Assembly: GCA_937927625.1 (NCBI GenBank)
Contig: CALBSD010000029.1
Coordinates: 1 to 61,145 of the forward strand
DNA from: an uncultured Actinomycetes bacterium
Lineage (GTDB): Bacteria; Actinomycetota; Acidimicrobiia; Acidimicrobiales; Ilumatobacteraceae
Direction: 5' to 3'
Length of the DNA stretch: 61,145 nt
Part shown: positions 43,893-52,261 of the stretch, piece after piece
Position numbering within the stretch: the first letter of the stretch is position 1
Layout of the letters: each line of letters opens with the position of its first letter
The notes under the pieces: generated by a model
Seen by the model: only the letters and a program-made list of their open reading frames with translations
Database searches by the model: none
Told to the model about the DNA's origin: nothing
Made by a program: the position numbers and the translations under genes

Positions 43893-45238
43893 CGTGTGAA
43901 TCCCTTGAGTGCCGATGCAACACGTTCTGCAAGTTCAGTCATGATGTCGTCAGTGTGTGCAAGACCAACGAAGAGAGCTTCGTACGCACCAGGTGCCATC
44001 GCCACTCCTCCGCTGAGTAGTGCATGGAAAAACTTCGCGTACAACTTTTCATCAGTTGTCTTTGCTTCATCAAAGTTTGTTGGTGCATCAGTGAGTGCAT
44101 CACCAAAGTGCATACCGACCAATGTTCCGACAACAGGGAACTGCGCTTGGATACCGACAGAGGAACAGGCGTTGCGCAACAGTGCTGACAACGAACGTGC
44201 ACGCGCAAGAAGTTCCATGTACACATCGGCATTCAACTCGTTCAACGCAGCAAGACCTGCAGCAGTTGCAAGTGGATTGCCGGCAAGAGTGCCTGCGTGG
44301 AAAACACTGCCAAGCGGTGTGAGGTTTTCCATGATGTCGCGACGACCACCAACTGCGCCAATAGGTAAACCCCCACCGATCACTTTGCCGAAGCACGTGA
44401 GGTCAGGACGCATATCAAACTTTGCTTGTGCACCACCAGTGCCCAAACGGAAACCGGTGATGACTTCGTCAAACACCAACAATGCACCCACGCGGTCACA
44501 TTCAGCGCGTAGACCTTCAAGGAATCCCTTTGCAGGCGCAACAACGCCCATGTTTGCTGCAACTGGCTCAACGAAAACAGCAGCAACATCATCATCAAGT
44601 TTCGGAACGATGTTGTACGGCACGACCCATGTGTTGGCCACTGCTTCTTCGGGAACACCTGCAGTACCTGGAAGACCGAGAGTTGCAAGACCACTGCCAC
44701 CCGCTGCAAGCAATGCATCGGTTGCACCGTGGAAGTTGCCATTGAATGTCACGATGCGTTTGCGACCAGTTGCACCACGTGCAAGTCGCACTGCAGTACT
44801 TGTCGCTTCGGTTCCGCTGTTCATGAAACGCACACGTTCGCATGATGGAACACGTTCGCTAATTGCTTCGGCCAACTTCATCTCGCGCGGTGTTGGCGCA
44901 CCATACGAAGTGCCATCACCGGCCGCAGAGCGAATTGCCTCTGTCACCTTTGGATGTGCGTGACCAAGAATGATGGCACCGTAACTCTGCACGAGATCAA
45001 TGAGGTCATTGCCTTCAACATCCCAAACACGTGCACCCTCGGCGCGCGACACGATGTACGGATTGCCACCGACTGATTTGAAAGCACGAATGGAAGAGTT
45101 CACTCCACCTGGAATTGCTTTTGCCGAGCGATTAAAGACTTCTTCGTTTGATGCAAGACCTGCGCCTTTGCACACAGTTGCAACACAACCGGCTGCAGCA
45201 CAACGAGTGGGGTCACAGAATGGAATTGTTCCCGACAT
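43889..45238 (-). CDS. hemL: Glutamate-1-semialdehyde 2,1-aminomutase with Cys-rich N-terminal extension
   Basis: A PLP enzyme that isomerises glutamate-1-semialdehyde to 5-aminolevulinate, the second step of the C5 heme pathway. The normal family start is near ASNEEVFNRSAKAIPGGVNSS. The PLP lysine is in TCFGKVIGGGLPIGAVGG. Here ~29 residues precede the family start, with four cysteines at exactly five-residue spacing (C8, C13, C18, C23; CDPTRCAAAGC, then VATVC). The ATG at 45238 is backed by AGGAG 6 nt upstream, so I think the extension is real. It is 449 residues, about 20-30 longer than usual. Confidence 0.92.
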   Translation of the reverse strand: MSGTIPFCDPTRCAAAGCVATVCKGAGLASNEEVFNRSAKAIPGGVNSSIRAFKSVGGNPYIVSRAEGARVWDVEGNDLIDLVQSYGAIILGHAHPKVTEAIRSAAGDGTSYGAPTPREMKLAEAISERVPSCERVRFMNSGTEATSTAVRLARGATGRKRIVTFNGNFHGATDALLAAGGSGLATLGLPGTAGVPEEAVANTWVVPYNIVPKLDDDVAAVFVEPVAANMGVVAPAKGFLEGLRAECDRVGALLVFDEVITGFRLGTGGAQAKFDMRPDLTCFGKVIGGGLPIGAVGGRRDIMENLTPLGSVFHAGTLAGNPLATAAGLAALNELNADVYMELLARARSLSALLRNACSSVGIQAQFPVVGTLVGMHFGDALTDAPTNFDEAKTTDEKLYAKFFHALLSGGVAMAPGAYEALFVGLAHTDDIMTELAERVASALKGFTR

Positions 45239-45246
45239 GGGGTCTC

Positions 45247-46230
45247 CTACTTCGCGGAGTACTCAGCGAACCAACGCGTGAGATACGTGAGAATGATGTC
45301 AGCGCCAGCGCGCTTGATAGATGTGAGATGTTCAAGAGCGACGGCATCGTGATCAATCCAGCCACGTTCTGCTGCTGCTTTAATCATGCTGTATTCACCA
45401 CTGACGTGATACGCAGCAACTGGCGTGTCCACTGATGCACGTACTTGTCCGATGACATCGAGATATGACAACGCAGGCTTCACCATCACGATGTCTGCAC
45501 CTTGTTCAATGTCTTCAAATACTTCACGCATTGACTCACGCGCGTTGCGCCAATCTTGTTGGTATCCCTTGCGATGTCCACCGCCGGCGATTTGCACATC
45601 AACTGCTTCACGGAAAGGGCCATACAACGCGGAGGCATATTTTGCTGAGTACGCCATAATCGCGACGTTCTGGAAACCTGCATCGTCAAGTGCTGCACGA
45701 ATAGCACCGACTTGACCGTCCATCATTCCGCTAGGTGCAACGACATGTGCACCCGCAGTTGCTTGAGCAATGGCTGCTTTGCAATAGATCTCAATCGTTG
45801 CGTCATTATCAACATCGCCATCTGCGCCGACGATGCCGCAATGACCATGCGATGTGTATTCGTCCACGCACAAGTCAGCCATGATCACCATGTCGTCACC
45901 CACAGCGTCGCGCAATGCGCATAACGCCACCTGGGCAATGCCCTGAGGATCGAATGCGCCAGAACCGATGTCGTCCTTGCTGGAGGGAACTCCGAACAAA
46001 ATGACAGCCTTCACGCCGAGGTCTCGCAGACCTTTCACTTCCTCCACCAATGAGGCGACCGTGTGCTGCACGACGCCTGGCAGGGACAGAATCGGCTGAG
46101 GCTCGGTGATGCCCTCACGGACGAAGAGCGGTGCCACCAGGTCGGAAACATGGAGCCGGGTTTCGGCAACCAGTTCGCGCATGGCCTGGGAGGTGCGGAG
46201 ACGACGAGGGCGTGAAACGGGGAAGGTCAC
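45247..46230 (-). CDS. hemB: Delta-aminolevulinic acid dehydratase (porphobilinogen synthase)
   Basis: Condenses two 5-aminolevulinates to porphobilinogen; 327 residues. The active-site lysines are in MAYSAKYASALYGPFR and VMVKPALSYLDVI. The metal site reads DLCVDEYTSHGHCG, that is Cys-x-Asp in place of Cys-x-Cys with the third cysteine kept, a form I recall from other actinobacteria. It starts 55 bp after hemD and its stop lies within the hemL ribosome-site region, 8 bp before the hemL ATG. Confidence 0.95.
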   Translation of the reverse strand: MTFPVSRPRRLRTSQAMRELVAETRLHVSDLVAPLFVREGITEPQPILSLPGVVQHTVASLVEEVKGLRDLGVKAVILFGVPSSKDDIGSGAFDPQGIAQVALCALRDAVGDDMVIMADLCVDEYTSHGHCGIVGADGDVDNDATIEIYCKAAIAQATAGAHVVAPSGMMDGQVGAIRAALDDAGFQNVAIMAYSAKYASALYGPFREAVDVQIAGGGHRKGYQQDWRNARESMREVFEDIEQGADIVMVKPALSYLDVIGQVRASVDTPVAAYHVSGEYSMIKAAAERGWIDHDAVALEHLTSIKRAGADIILTYLTRWFAEYSAK

Positions 46231-46285
46231 GCCCCGATGCTATTGGCATCAACGCCCTGCCCGACCTGCGGGGGCGCGAAGCGGG

Positions 46286-47026
46286 CTATTCGGCGTCGAG
46301 AATGCGTTCGGTGGTGTCGATGAGTGACTCGAGCGACTGCTCATCGGCAACGGCCGAGAGGTCGATCCCGAGCGCATCGGCAACTTTGGCGGTGGAAGGA
46401 CCAATAGCGACCACCACGGGTGGCGTGCTGGTGGAAAATGCCTCGAACCAAGCGGTGACGGCACTACCCGATGCAAGAAGAAGCACGTCAGCAGCGAGTG
46501 CTGGTTCCATCAATTCAGGCGTGGGTCGTAACTGCACGGTGCGATACGCCACCACTTTCGTGATGGACCAACCTTTGGCCGCAATGGAATCTTCCAAAGA
46601 TTCATCAGCCAAGTTTCCTTGCACCAAGAGAACAGTTCCGGTTCCCTCTGGAAATTGCTCTGCGAGAACTTCCGCACGCGCTGGATTCGCAACGAGAGTG
46701 ACAGCGGTGTCTAATGAACGCGCAGTCGCATCACCCACTGCAGCGATGTGCGGGAAACGTGGCGCATCACCGGCAGCTTCTGCGGCTGAGATAAATGGCG
46801 CGACACGATCTGCACCGTTCGGAGAAGTAACAACGATCCAGTCGAACTCGTGAAAGCGATGCAACACTTCGTCACGTTCACGACCCTCGTCATCTGGTTC
46901 TGCAATTGCAATGAGCGGAACTTCTACGACTTCTGCGCCGCGAGCTTCTAACAATCTGCGAAGGGACTCGTTCTGCGTAATGGAACGTGTGATGACAACC
47001 GATTTACCATCAAGAGACGAGGCCAT
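46286..47026 (-). CDS. hemD: Uroporphyrinogen-III synthase
   Basis: Closes hydroxymethylbilane to uroporphyrinogen III. Two-domain HemD fold, 246 residues from the ATG at 47026 (MASSLDGKSVVITRS), which lies 2 nt after the hemC stop. The frame extends 11 residues further upstream into hemC, which I consider unlikely. Weakly conserved family marks: RRLLEARGAEVVEVPLI, WIVVTSPNGADRV, HIAAVGDATARSL and the C-terminal VVAIGPSTAKVADALG. It is not fused to a methyltransferase as in some actinobacteria. Confidence 0.88.
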   Translation of the reverse strand: MASSLDGKSVVITRSITQNESLRRLLEARGAEVVEVPLIAIAEPDDEGRERDEVLHRFHEFDWIVVTSPNGADRVAPFISAAEAAGDAPRFPHIAAVGDATARSLDTAVTLVANPARAEVLAEQFPEGTGTVLLVQGNLADESLEDSIAAKGWSITKVVAYRTVQLRPTPELMEPALAADVLLLASGSAVTAWFEAFSTSTPPVVVAIGPSTAKVADALGIDLSAVADEQSLESLIDTTERILDAE

Positions 47027-47028
47027 GA

Positions 47029-47910
47029 TTACGCCTTGTCCTGTAATCGACTTCGACACTCGATGGCCATCGCAACACCAACAACGATGTGGTCATCGGA
47101 GTCGCCAATCTCGCCCTCGAGTTGCACTGTGTTGCTGATGTCATCAGCCGCCATAAACGCCCTGAATACACCGTCTTTTGACAAATGTGCCGCAACGGGA
47201 AGTGAGCAACCCGCGCCGAGTTCTGCAAGGAACGCACGTTCTGCTTCCACCGCGCGACGACTTGGTGCGTGATCAATGCCGGCGAGAACATCTGCCGTCA
47301 CCGCATCATCGACGCGGCATTCGACTGCAACGGAACCCTGGCCAACCATTGGCACTGCAACATCAAGTGGCAAGACCTCTGCGATTTGATCAGTGATACC
47401 AAGAATTTCCATTGCCGCAATTGCCATGACAATTGCTCCACCATCTGGAATCTTTGAAAGACGTGTCTGAATGTTTCCACGTAAATCGATGAATTGAAGA
47501 TCGGGACGAAGACGAGTGAGTTGCGCACGACGACGAACAGACCCTGTGGCCACTGTTGCACCCTGTTCGAGATCTTTGAGAGAACGACCGACCAATGCGT
47601 CATTGGCAGTACGACGTTCACCAATGGCTGCAATGATGAGGCCGTCGGCTTGTTGTGAAGGAAGATCTTTTGCCGAGTGCACGGCAATCTCTGCACGGCC
47701 ATCAAGAACCGCGCGCTGTACTTCCTTCACGAAGATGCCCTGACCGCCCATTTGATGCAACGGGGTTGTGGCGTTGAGATCGCCCAGAGTGTCGACGAAG
47801 ACATATTCAACAGTTGTTCCAGGAGATGACTTCTCGATGAGGCCGCCCACATATTCAGCCTGTGTCCGAGCCTGAAGGCTGGACCGAGTTGCGATGCGAA
47901 GAACAGTCAT
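47029..47910 (-). CDS. hemC: Hydroxymethylbilane synthase (porphobilinogen deaminase)
   Basis: Polymerises four porphobilinogens; 293 residues. N-terminal RIATRSSLQARTQAEYVGGL, the substrate loop VHSAKDLPSQQADGLIIAAI, RRRAQLTRLRPDLQFIDLRGN, and the cysteine that carries the dipyrromethane cofactor in ELGAGCSLPVAAHL. It lies 9 bp after hemA and 2 bp before hemD. Confidence 0.95.
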   Translation of the reverse strand: MTVLRIATRSSLQARTQAEYVGGLIEKSSPGTTVEYVFVDTLGDLNATTPLHQMGGQGIFVKEVQRAVLDGRAEIAVHSAKDLPSQQADGLIIAAIGERRTANDALVGRSLKDLEQGATVATGSVRRRAQLTRLRPDLQFIDLRGNIQTRLSKIPDGGAIVMAIAAMEILGITDQIAEVLPLDVAVPMVGQGSVAVECRVDDAVTADVLAGIDHAPSRRAVEAERAFLAELGAGCSLPVAAHLSKDGVFRAFMAADDISNTVQLEGEIGDSDDHIVVGVAMAIECRSRLQDKA

Positions 47911-47919
47911 AGAAGTGGT

Positions 47920-49179
47920 TTATTCGAGATTAAACAAATCTCGGACCGCAGCAGACAAACGCTCGCCCTGCGGTGTTCCTGCAGCCTCACGAAGGCGTAC
48001 TGACGGAGTATGCAGCAACTTGGCAACGATGCCACGTGTGATGGTCTCCACGGCTTCACGCTGTTCTTCAGTCATTTCACCAAGGCGAGCGCCAAGACGC
48101 TCAAGTTCTGCGGTACGAATTCCTTCAACAACTTCGCGAAGTTGTGCAACCAATGGCGCAGCTTGCCGTTGCGCCTGGTCTTGTGCGAAACGTTCCACCT
48201 CGGCCTCGATAATGGTACGAACTTGTCCCACTTCAGCAGCACGTTGTTCAAGGCCACGCTGTGCCCACTCGCTGAGGTGATCAAGGTCGCGCAAGGTAAC
48301 ACCTTGAAGATCAGCAACCTTGTTGTCTACGTCACGAGGCAATGCGATGTCAACAATCAAGAGAGGTGAATCAATTCCGTTTCGTGCACGCTGCAACATG
48401 TCGTGATTAATGATTGTGTTTCCTGCGCCGGTACACGCAACAACAACATCGGCACCAGATAATTCAGTTTCAAGATTTTCAAACTTTGAAACGCGTGCGC
48501 CAACTTTTTCCGCCAGTGCCTCACCACGAGATTCTGTGCGGTTAATAACTGTGACGTGCTCTGCACCTTCGCGTGCAAGTGCGCTCGCAACACCTTCACC
48601 CATCTCGCCAGCGCCAACAACAAGAACATGCTTGCCCGAGATTGAGCCAATGATGTCTTCTGCCATCTCTACTGCTGCGTGTGAGACAGATGCAGTGGAA
48701 CGACTGATTGCTGTTTCTGTACGCGCGCGCTTACCTACTTCAAGGGCATAACGGAATAACAAATTCAAGGTGTTTCGCGATGCACCTTCAGCCATGGCGA
48801 TTTCCCATGCATTGCGAACTTGACCAATAATTTCACTCTCACCAAGCACCGCAGAGTCGAGACCGGATGCAACCTCAAACAAATGCTTGATGGCTTCTTC
48901 GTCCCATTGGCTGTACAAGTGTGGCGTCACTTCGTCGGCGTCAAAACCGCTGGTCTCACACAAGAAGTTTTGAATCTCGTCATATGCACCATGGAAGCGC
49001 TCAACAACTGCATACACCTCAGTGCGGTTGCATGTTGACAACACAACCGCTTCGCGGATGTCATCGCGCATTGACAAGGTGCGCAATGCGTTTGGCATCG
49101 TTGCCTCAGAAATCATCACCTTCTCAAGAAAGGCCACGGGCCCAGTGCGGTGATTGACGCCAATAACAACGATGGACAT
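47920..49179 (-). CDS. hemA: Glutamyl-tRNA reductase
   Basis: First enzyme of the C5 heme pathway, reducing glutamyl-tRNA to glutamate-1-semialdehyde with NADPH; 419 residues. The catalytic cysteine is in VVLSTCNRTEVYAVVE. VVGAGEMGEGVASAL is the NADPH-binding loop, and SALLGESEIIGQVR-type sequence (SAVLGESEIIGQ) follows family order. The C-terminal helical dimerisation domain begins near RTIIEAEVERFAQ. It starts 6 bp after rex, so heme synthesis is transcribed with the redox sensor. Confidence 0.95.
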   Translation of the reverse strand: MSIVVIGVNHRTGPVAFLEKVMISEATMPNALRTLSMRDDIREAVVLSTCNRTEVYAVVERFHGAYDEIQNFLCETSGFDADEVTPHLYSQWDEEAIKHLFEVASGLDSAVLGESEIIGQVRNAWEIAMAEGASRNTLNLLFRYALEVGKRARTETAISRSTASVSHAAVEMAEDIIGSISGKHVLVVGAGEMGEGVASALAREGAEHVTVINRTESRGEALAEKVGARVSKFENLETELSGADVVVACTGAGNTIINHDMLQRARNGIDSPLLIVDIALPRDVDNKVADLQGVTLRDLDHLSEWAQRGLEQRAAEVGQVRTIIEAEVERFAQDQAQRQAAPLVAQLREVVEGIRTAELERLGARLGEMTEEQREAVETITRGIVAKLLHTPSVRLREAAGTPQGERLSAAVRDLFNLE

Positions 49180-49185
49180 AACGAC

Positions 49186-49875
49186 CTATGCGCTCACGGC
49201 ACTTGTGGTGTTGTCGACAGGCGCAGAACCGTTGCTCGTATTGCGACACTGTTCGTAGTAACTAAGAATTTGTAATTCGAGTGCGAGATCAACCTTGCGA
49301 ACATTCACACCCTCTGGCACTGTGAGCACAGTCGGTGCAAAGTTCATGATGGATCCAACACCAGCGCGCACCAACGCCTCAGCTGCTTCTTGCGCATGCT
49401 GAGCGGGCGTTGCGATAATGCCGATGCTGACCGACTTCGCCTGAACGATGGCAGAAAGTTCGTCAGCATGTGTGACACGGACTCCACCAACAAGGCTTCC
49501 GATTTTTGAAACGTCTTTATCCACGACACCAACGATGTGAAAACCACGCTCGGAAATTCCGGTGAAGTTGGCAAGTGCTTGGCCCAAGTTGCCAGCGCCA
49601 ACGATGACGACAGGCCAAGACTGGTTAAGTCCGAGTTCGCGCTGAATCTGATATGTCAGGAACTGCACGTCGTATCCGACGCCGCGGGTGCCATAGGTAC
49701 CGAGATACGAAAGGTCCTTGCGAACCTTTGCTGCATTCACAGCAGCTAATTCAGCTAGCTGTTCGCTCGATACTCCGGCCACGTTGTCGGCTGCAAGGTC
49801 AACAAGGATGCGCAGATAGACAGGGAGGCGGCCCAAGGCAGCCTCGGGGATTTTGCGGCGGGGGGTGTCCGACAT
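49186..49875 (-). CDS. rex: Redox-sensing transcriptional repressor Rex
   Basis: Senses the NADH/NAD+ ratio and represses respiratory genes when NAD+ is high; 229 residues. N-terminal winged helix: IPEAALGRLPVYLRILVDLA and VNAAKVRKDLSYLGTYGTRG. A Rossmann fold follows with VVIVGAGNLGQALANF and the interdomain YEQCRN-type C-terminal helix that swaps between subunits. It is the first gene of a rex-hemACDBL operon, an order also found in Streptomyces (rex-hemACD, from general knowledge). The ATG has TAGCGT 8 nt upstream and no ribosome site: probably leaderless. A Rex-like palindrome lies immediately upstream. Confidence 0.95.
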   Translation of the reverse strand: MSDTPRRKIPEAALGRLPVYLRILVDLAADNVAGVSSEQLAELAAVNAAKVRKDLSYLGTYGTRGVGYDVQFLTYQIQRELGLNQSWPVVIVGAGNLGQALANFTGISERGFHIVGVVDKDVSKIGSLVGGVRVTHADELSAIVQAKSVSIGIIATPAQHAQEAAEALVRAGVGSIMNFAPTVLTVPEGVNVRKVDLALELQILSYYEQCRNTSNGSAPVDNTTSAVSA

Positions 49876-49883
49876 CGGCTTTC

Positions 49884-49889
49884 ACGCTA
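49884..49889 (-). promoter_or_regulatory. Putative -10 element of leaderless rex-hem operon
   Basis: TAGCGT on the minus strand, 8 nt before the rex ATG. Confidence 0.45.
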
Positions 49890-49892
49890 TTC

Positions 49893-49914
49893 CTTCGTGC
49901 ACACATTCACGAAG
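49893..49914. promoter_or_regulatory. Rex operator-like palindrome upstream of rex
   Basis: CTTCGTG-N8-CACGAAG is a perfect 7-bp inverted repeat with an 8-bp spacer. It keeps the GTG-N8-CAC core and spacing of known Rex sites (TTGTG-N8-CACAA type) but has an extra C/G in each arm. It covers the region just upstream of the rex -10 and also reaches the -35 region of the divergent membrane-protein gene. Autoregulation by Rex is the natural reading, as in Streptomyces. Confidence 0.5.
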
Positions 49915-49930
49915 TCCGTTCGCCCCCGCC

Positions 49931-49936
49931 TAGCCT
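49931..49936 (+). promoter_or_regulatory. Putative -10 element of leaderless membrane-protein gene
   Basis: TAGCCT lies 8 nt before the GTG at 49945; this is the main reason for preferring that start over the GTG at 49897. Confidence 0.4.
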
Positions 49937-49944
49937 TTACCAGC

Positions 49945-50694
49945 GTGACCTTCAACACGGCTTTGGCCGCCGCCTCCGCCATCATTGCCCTGGCATTCGG
50001 TCTGAGCACCCTTGATCGCTGGCTTCGCCGTCGCCGACCCCATGAATTGGCCTGGACCATTGCCATGGGGCTTTTCCTGGTCGCAGCTCTCTCTCTTTGG
50101 TGGGCTGAAGGTCATGGATGGAGCACCGTGTCGTTCCGTATGTTCTTCACCTTCGGCGCCATCGTCAATGTTCCATGGCTGGCGTTGGGCACCGTTTTCC
50201 TGCTGGCCGGTCCTCGGGCAGGACGGGCGACGACTCGCGGTCTTCTTGTGTTCAGTGGGTTTGCAGCTGGAGTAATTTTCACAGCGCCCCTTCATGGCAC
50301 CATCGACCCCCACACCCTTCCCACGGGCAGCGAGCACTTTGATGCCCTCCCCCGCATTCTCGCCGCGGTGGGTTCTTCCATCCCCGCCCTCGTCATTTTC
50401 GTCGGCGCTGCATGGTCGGCATGGCGCGTCCTTCGTGGGGGAAATCCTGCACTCACCTCTGCGGCATCACGTCAGGTTCGCTCTGCACGACTACTCGCTT
50501 TGGGAAATATCTTCATCGCAGCCGGCGCCGCCATCTTGTCGGCCAGTGGTGCGTTCTCTGGCCGCTTAGGCGCTGACCGAGCATTCGCCACCACATTGCT
50601 CGTGGGAATCACGGTGTTGTTTGCTGGATTCCTCGTGGCAAGTAACGCCACGCACGGAACTAGCGCAGTGCGAAGCGCTGCACCTTCCCGCTGA
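49945..50694 (+). CDS. Unknown seven-helix membrane protein divergent from rex
   Basis: About 249 residues with roughly seven hydrophobic helices, in order from TALAAASAIIALAFGLSTL to LLVGITVLFAGFLVASNA. Charged residues are limited to short loops (DRWLRRRRPHE after the first helix; GPRAGRATTRG). No recognised motif or catalytic residue; similar proteins are common, unnamed actinobacterial membrane proteins. I set the start at the GTG 49945; a longer frame from 49897 would overlap the Rex-like operator. The 3' end overlaps the converging acyl-CoA ligase gene by 35 bp. Confidence 0.72.
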   Translation: MTFNTALAAASAIIALAFGLSTLDRWLRRRRPHELAWTIAMGLFLVAALSLWWAEGHGWSTVSFRMFFTFGAIVNVPWLALGTVFLLAGPRAGRATTRGLLVFSGFAAGVIFTAPLHGTIDPHTLPTGSEHFDALPRILAAVGSSIPALVIFVGAAWSAWRVLRGGNPALTSAASRQVRSARLLALGNIFIAAGAAILSASGAFSGRLGADRAFATTLLVGITVLFAGFLVASNATHGTSAVRSAAPSR

Positions 50695-52153
50695 TATTGC
50701 GAGGAAGTGAATCCACGAAGAGCACCTTCGATGGACACTTGTAGCGTGCCAATTTCGTGCGGCAATAATCGATGATGGCATCTTCATCAAGATGCACCCC
50801 GTTACGAGACACCACGTATGCGCGCACTGCTTCACCGGTATGCGGATGATCTGTACCGACGACTGCAACTTCTGCAACATCAGGGTGCGCTGACAACACA
50901 CCTTCTACTTCTGCAGGGAACACGTTGAAGCCAGACACGATGATGAGATCCTTTGCGCGGTCCACCATGTAGAGATGACCTTGATCATCAACGACTGCAA
51001 TGTCGCCGGTGCGCAACCAACCATCACGGGTCAGTACGCGAGCTGTCGCTTCGGGGTCATCGAGGTATCCCGCAAAAATGTTTTCTCCGCGAATCCAAAT
51101 CTCTCCGCTATCGCCCATCAACACATCGCCACCGTTTTCATCAACGATGCGAAGTTCGATTCCTGGCACTGGTCGACCAATCGAACCAGGCAACCATTCA
51201 AGACCAATCGATGTTGTAACAACAGGTGATGCTTCGGTGAGGCCATAGCCCTCAAACACCTGCAAACCGAACCGTGCGCTGAGTGAATGGGCGATTTGCT
51301 CGGGCAACTTGGCCGCACCTGAAAGCGCAATGCGTACATTCTTGAATCCGTCGGGTGTTGGATGATCGAGTTGCGCCAATGCCATCCACATGCTGGGCGC
51401 ACCAGGAACAACTGTGATGTTTCTTTCAGCAATTGTTTCCATCGTTGAGACTGGATCAAAGCGCTGCACAAGAACTACACAGCCGCCGCCCGCCAATGTT
51501 GTGCCGATGACAACATTGAGTCCAAAGATGTGAAACAAGGGCAACAAACCGAGGGTGACATCGTCAGGGCCAATGTGTTCAGCGATATTGGTCTGACGAA
51601 TGTTTGTCAACAAGTTGTTGTGCGTCAGCACTGCAGCCTTCGGTGAACCTGCAGTGCCACTAGTGAACATGTAGGCAGCTGGATGCGTCGCTTCCACTTC
51701 AACAATCGGTCCTGGTGGGCCATGTAAGAACTCATCAATGGTGAGTGCACCATCAATGGAGTGACCTTCGGTTGAAATAACGATGCGTACAGCTGAAGTA
51801 GTGATGGAAGGAATTTGCGACCACGTTGCAGCGGCTGATGGTTCAATCACCACTGCAGTTGGCTTCACCACATTGAGTTCGCTCTCAATTTCCGGAGCCG
51901 GACTTGTGGGGTTCAATGGAGAAACGATTGCGCCGATACCAACGGCAGCAAGATATGAAACAACGAAGTATCGGCTGTTGCCGCACAACAACGCAACAAC
52001 ATCACCTTTTGTGACACCAAGTCGCGTGAGTTCACCACGCATCGATGCGACTTGTGAACGAAGTGCTGCGTAGGTCGTTGGGCGACCGCGGCTGATGAGA
52101 GCAACAGAGTCGTCTGCATGACCCTCGATGATGTGCGAAAGGTTCATGGACAT
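50660..52153 (-). CDS. Long-chain fatty acid-CoA ligase family protein (AMP-binding)
   Basis: An acyl-CoA synthetase of 497 residues that activates a carboxylic acid as acyl-AMP and then thioester. P-loop: YMFTSGTAGSPKAAVLTHNN. Substrate-pocket region: VFEGYGLTEASPVVTT. Hinge and C-terminal: WLRTGDIAVVDDQGHLYMVD, RAKDLIIVSGFNVFPAEVE, and the catalytic lysine in PRNISGKVQR. No membrane segment or carrier domain. The substrate cannot be told from sequence; medium- or long-chain acids are likely. It is 8 bp after the tiny ORF on the same strand. Confidence 0.9.
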   Translation of the reverse strand: MSMNLSHIIEGHADDSVALISRGRPTTYAALRSQVASMRGELTRLGVTKGDVVALLCGNSRYFVVSYLAAVGIGAIVSPLNPTSPAPEIESELNVVKPTAVVIEPSAAATWSQIPSITTSAVRIVISTEGHSIDGALTIDEFLHGPPGPIVEVEATHPAAYMFTSGTAGSPKAAVLTHNNLLTNIRQTNIAEHIGPDDVTLGLLPLFHIFGLNVVIGTTLAGGGCVVLVQRFDPVSTMETIAERNITVVPGAPSMWMALAQLDHPTPDGFKNVRIALSGAAKLPEQIAHSLSARFGLQVFEGYGLTEASPVVTTSIGLEWLPGSIGRPVPGIELRIVDENGGDVLMGDSGEIWIRGENIFAGYLDDPEATARVLTRDGWLRTGDIAVVDDQGHLYMVDRAKDLIIVSGFNVFPAEVEGVLSAHPDVAEVAVVGTDHPHTGEAVRAYVVSRNGVHLDEDAIIDYCRTKLARYKCPSKVLFVDSLPRNISGKVQRFALR

Positions 52154-52161
52154 CGTGACGC

Positions 52162-52248
52162 CTACTTCAACATCAAGAGGTTGATAATGCCCGCGGCCAT
52201 GATGGTGACGATGAGCAATGCAATGGTGAGGGTGGTGGCGGGGCGCAC
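52162..52248 (-). CDS. Tiny single-helix membrane protein (28 residues)
   Basis: A GTG-started frame encoding MRPATTLTIALLIVTIMAAG followed by IINLLMLK. It is essentially one transmembrane helix with a basic N-terminus. It fills almost the whole gap between the SAM adenosyltransferase and the acyl-CoA ligase genes, all co-directional. TAGGGT (overlapping the upstream stop) lies 7 nt before the GTG. Too short for family assignment. Coding status is an inference from length, hydrophobic pattern and packing. Confidence 0.4.
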   Translation of the reverse strand: MRPATTLTIALLIVTIMAAGIINLLMLK

Positions 52249-52255
52249 GAGACGA

Positions 52256-52261
52256 ACCCTA
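52256..52261 (-). promoter_or_regulatory. TAnnnT element before the 28-residue ORF
   Basis: TAGGGT on the minus strand, 7 nt before the GTG at 52248. It overlaps the stop codon of the upstream gene and could instead act as a weak ribosome site (AGGG). Confidence 0.3.

Noticed and set aside
43896..44963. A 355-codon plus-strand frame opposite hemL
   Set aside because: Pro/Ser/Arg/Ala-rich antisense shadow of hemL; no start signal and no recognisable domain.
46131..46853. A 240-codon plus-strand frame opposite hemB/hemD
   Set aside because: Ala/Ser/Arg-rich shadow of the hem genes; no ribosome site and no homology that I recognise.
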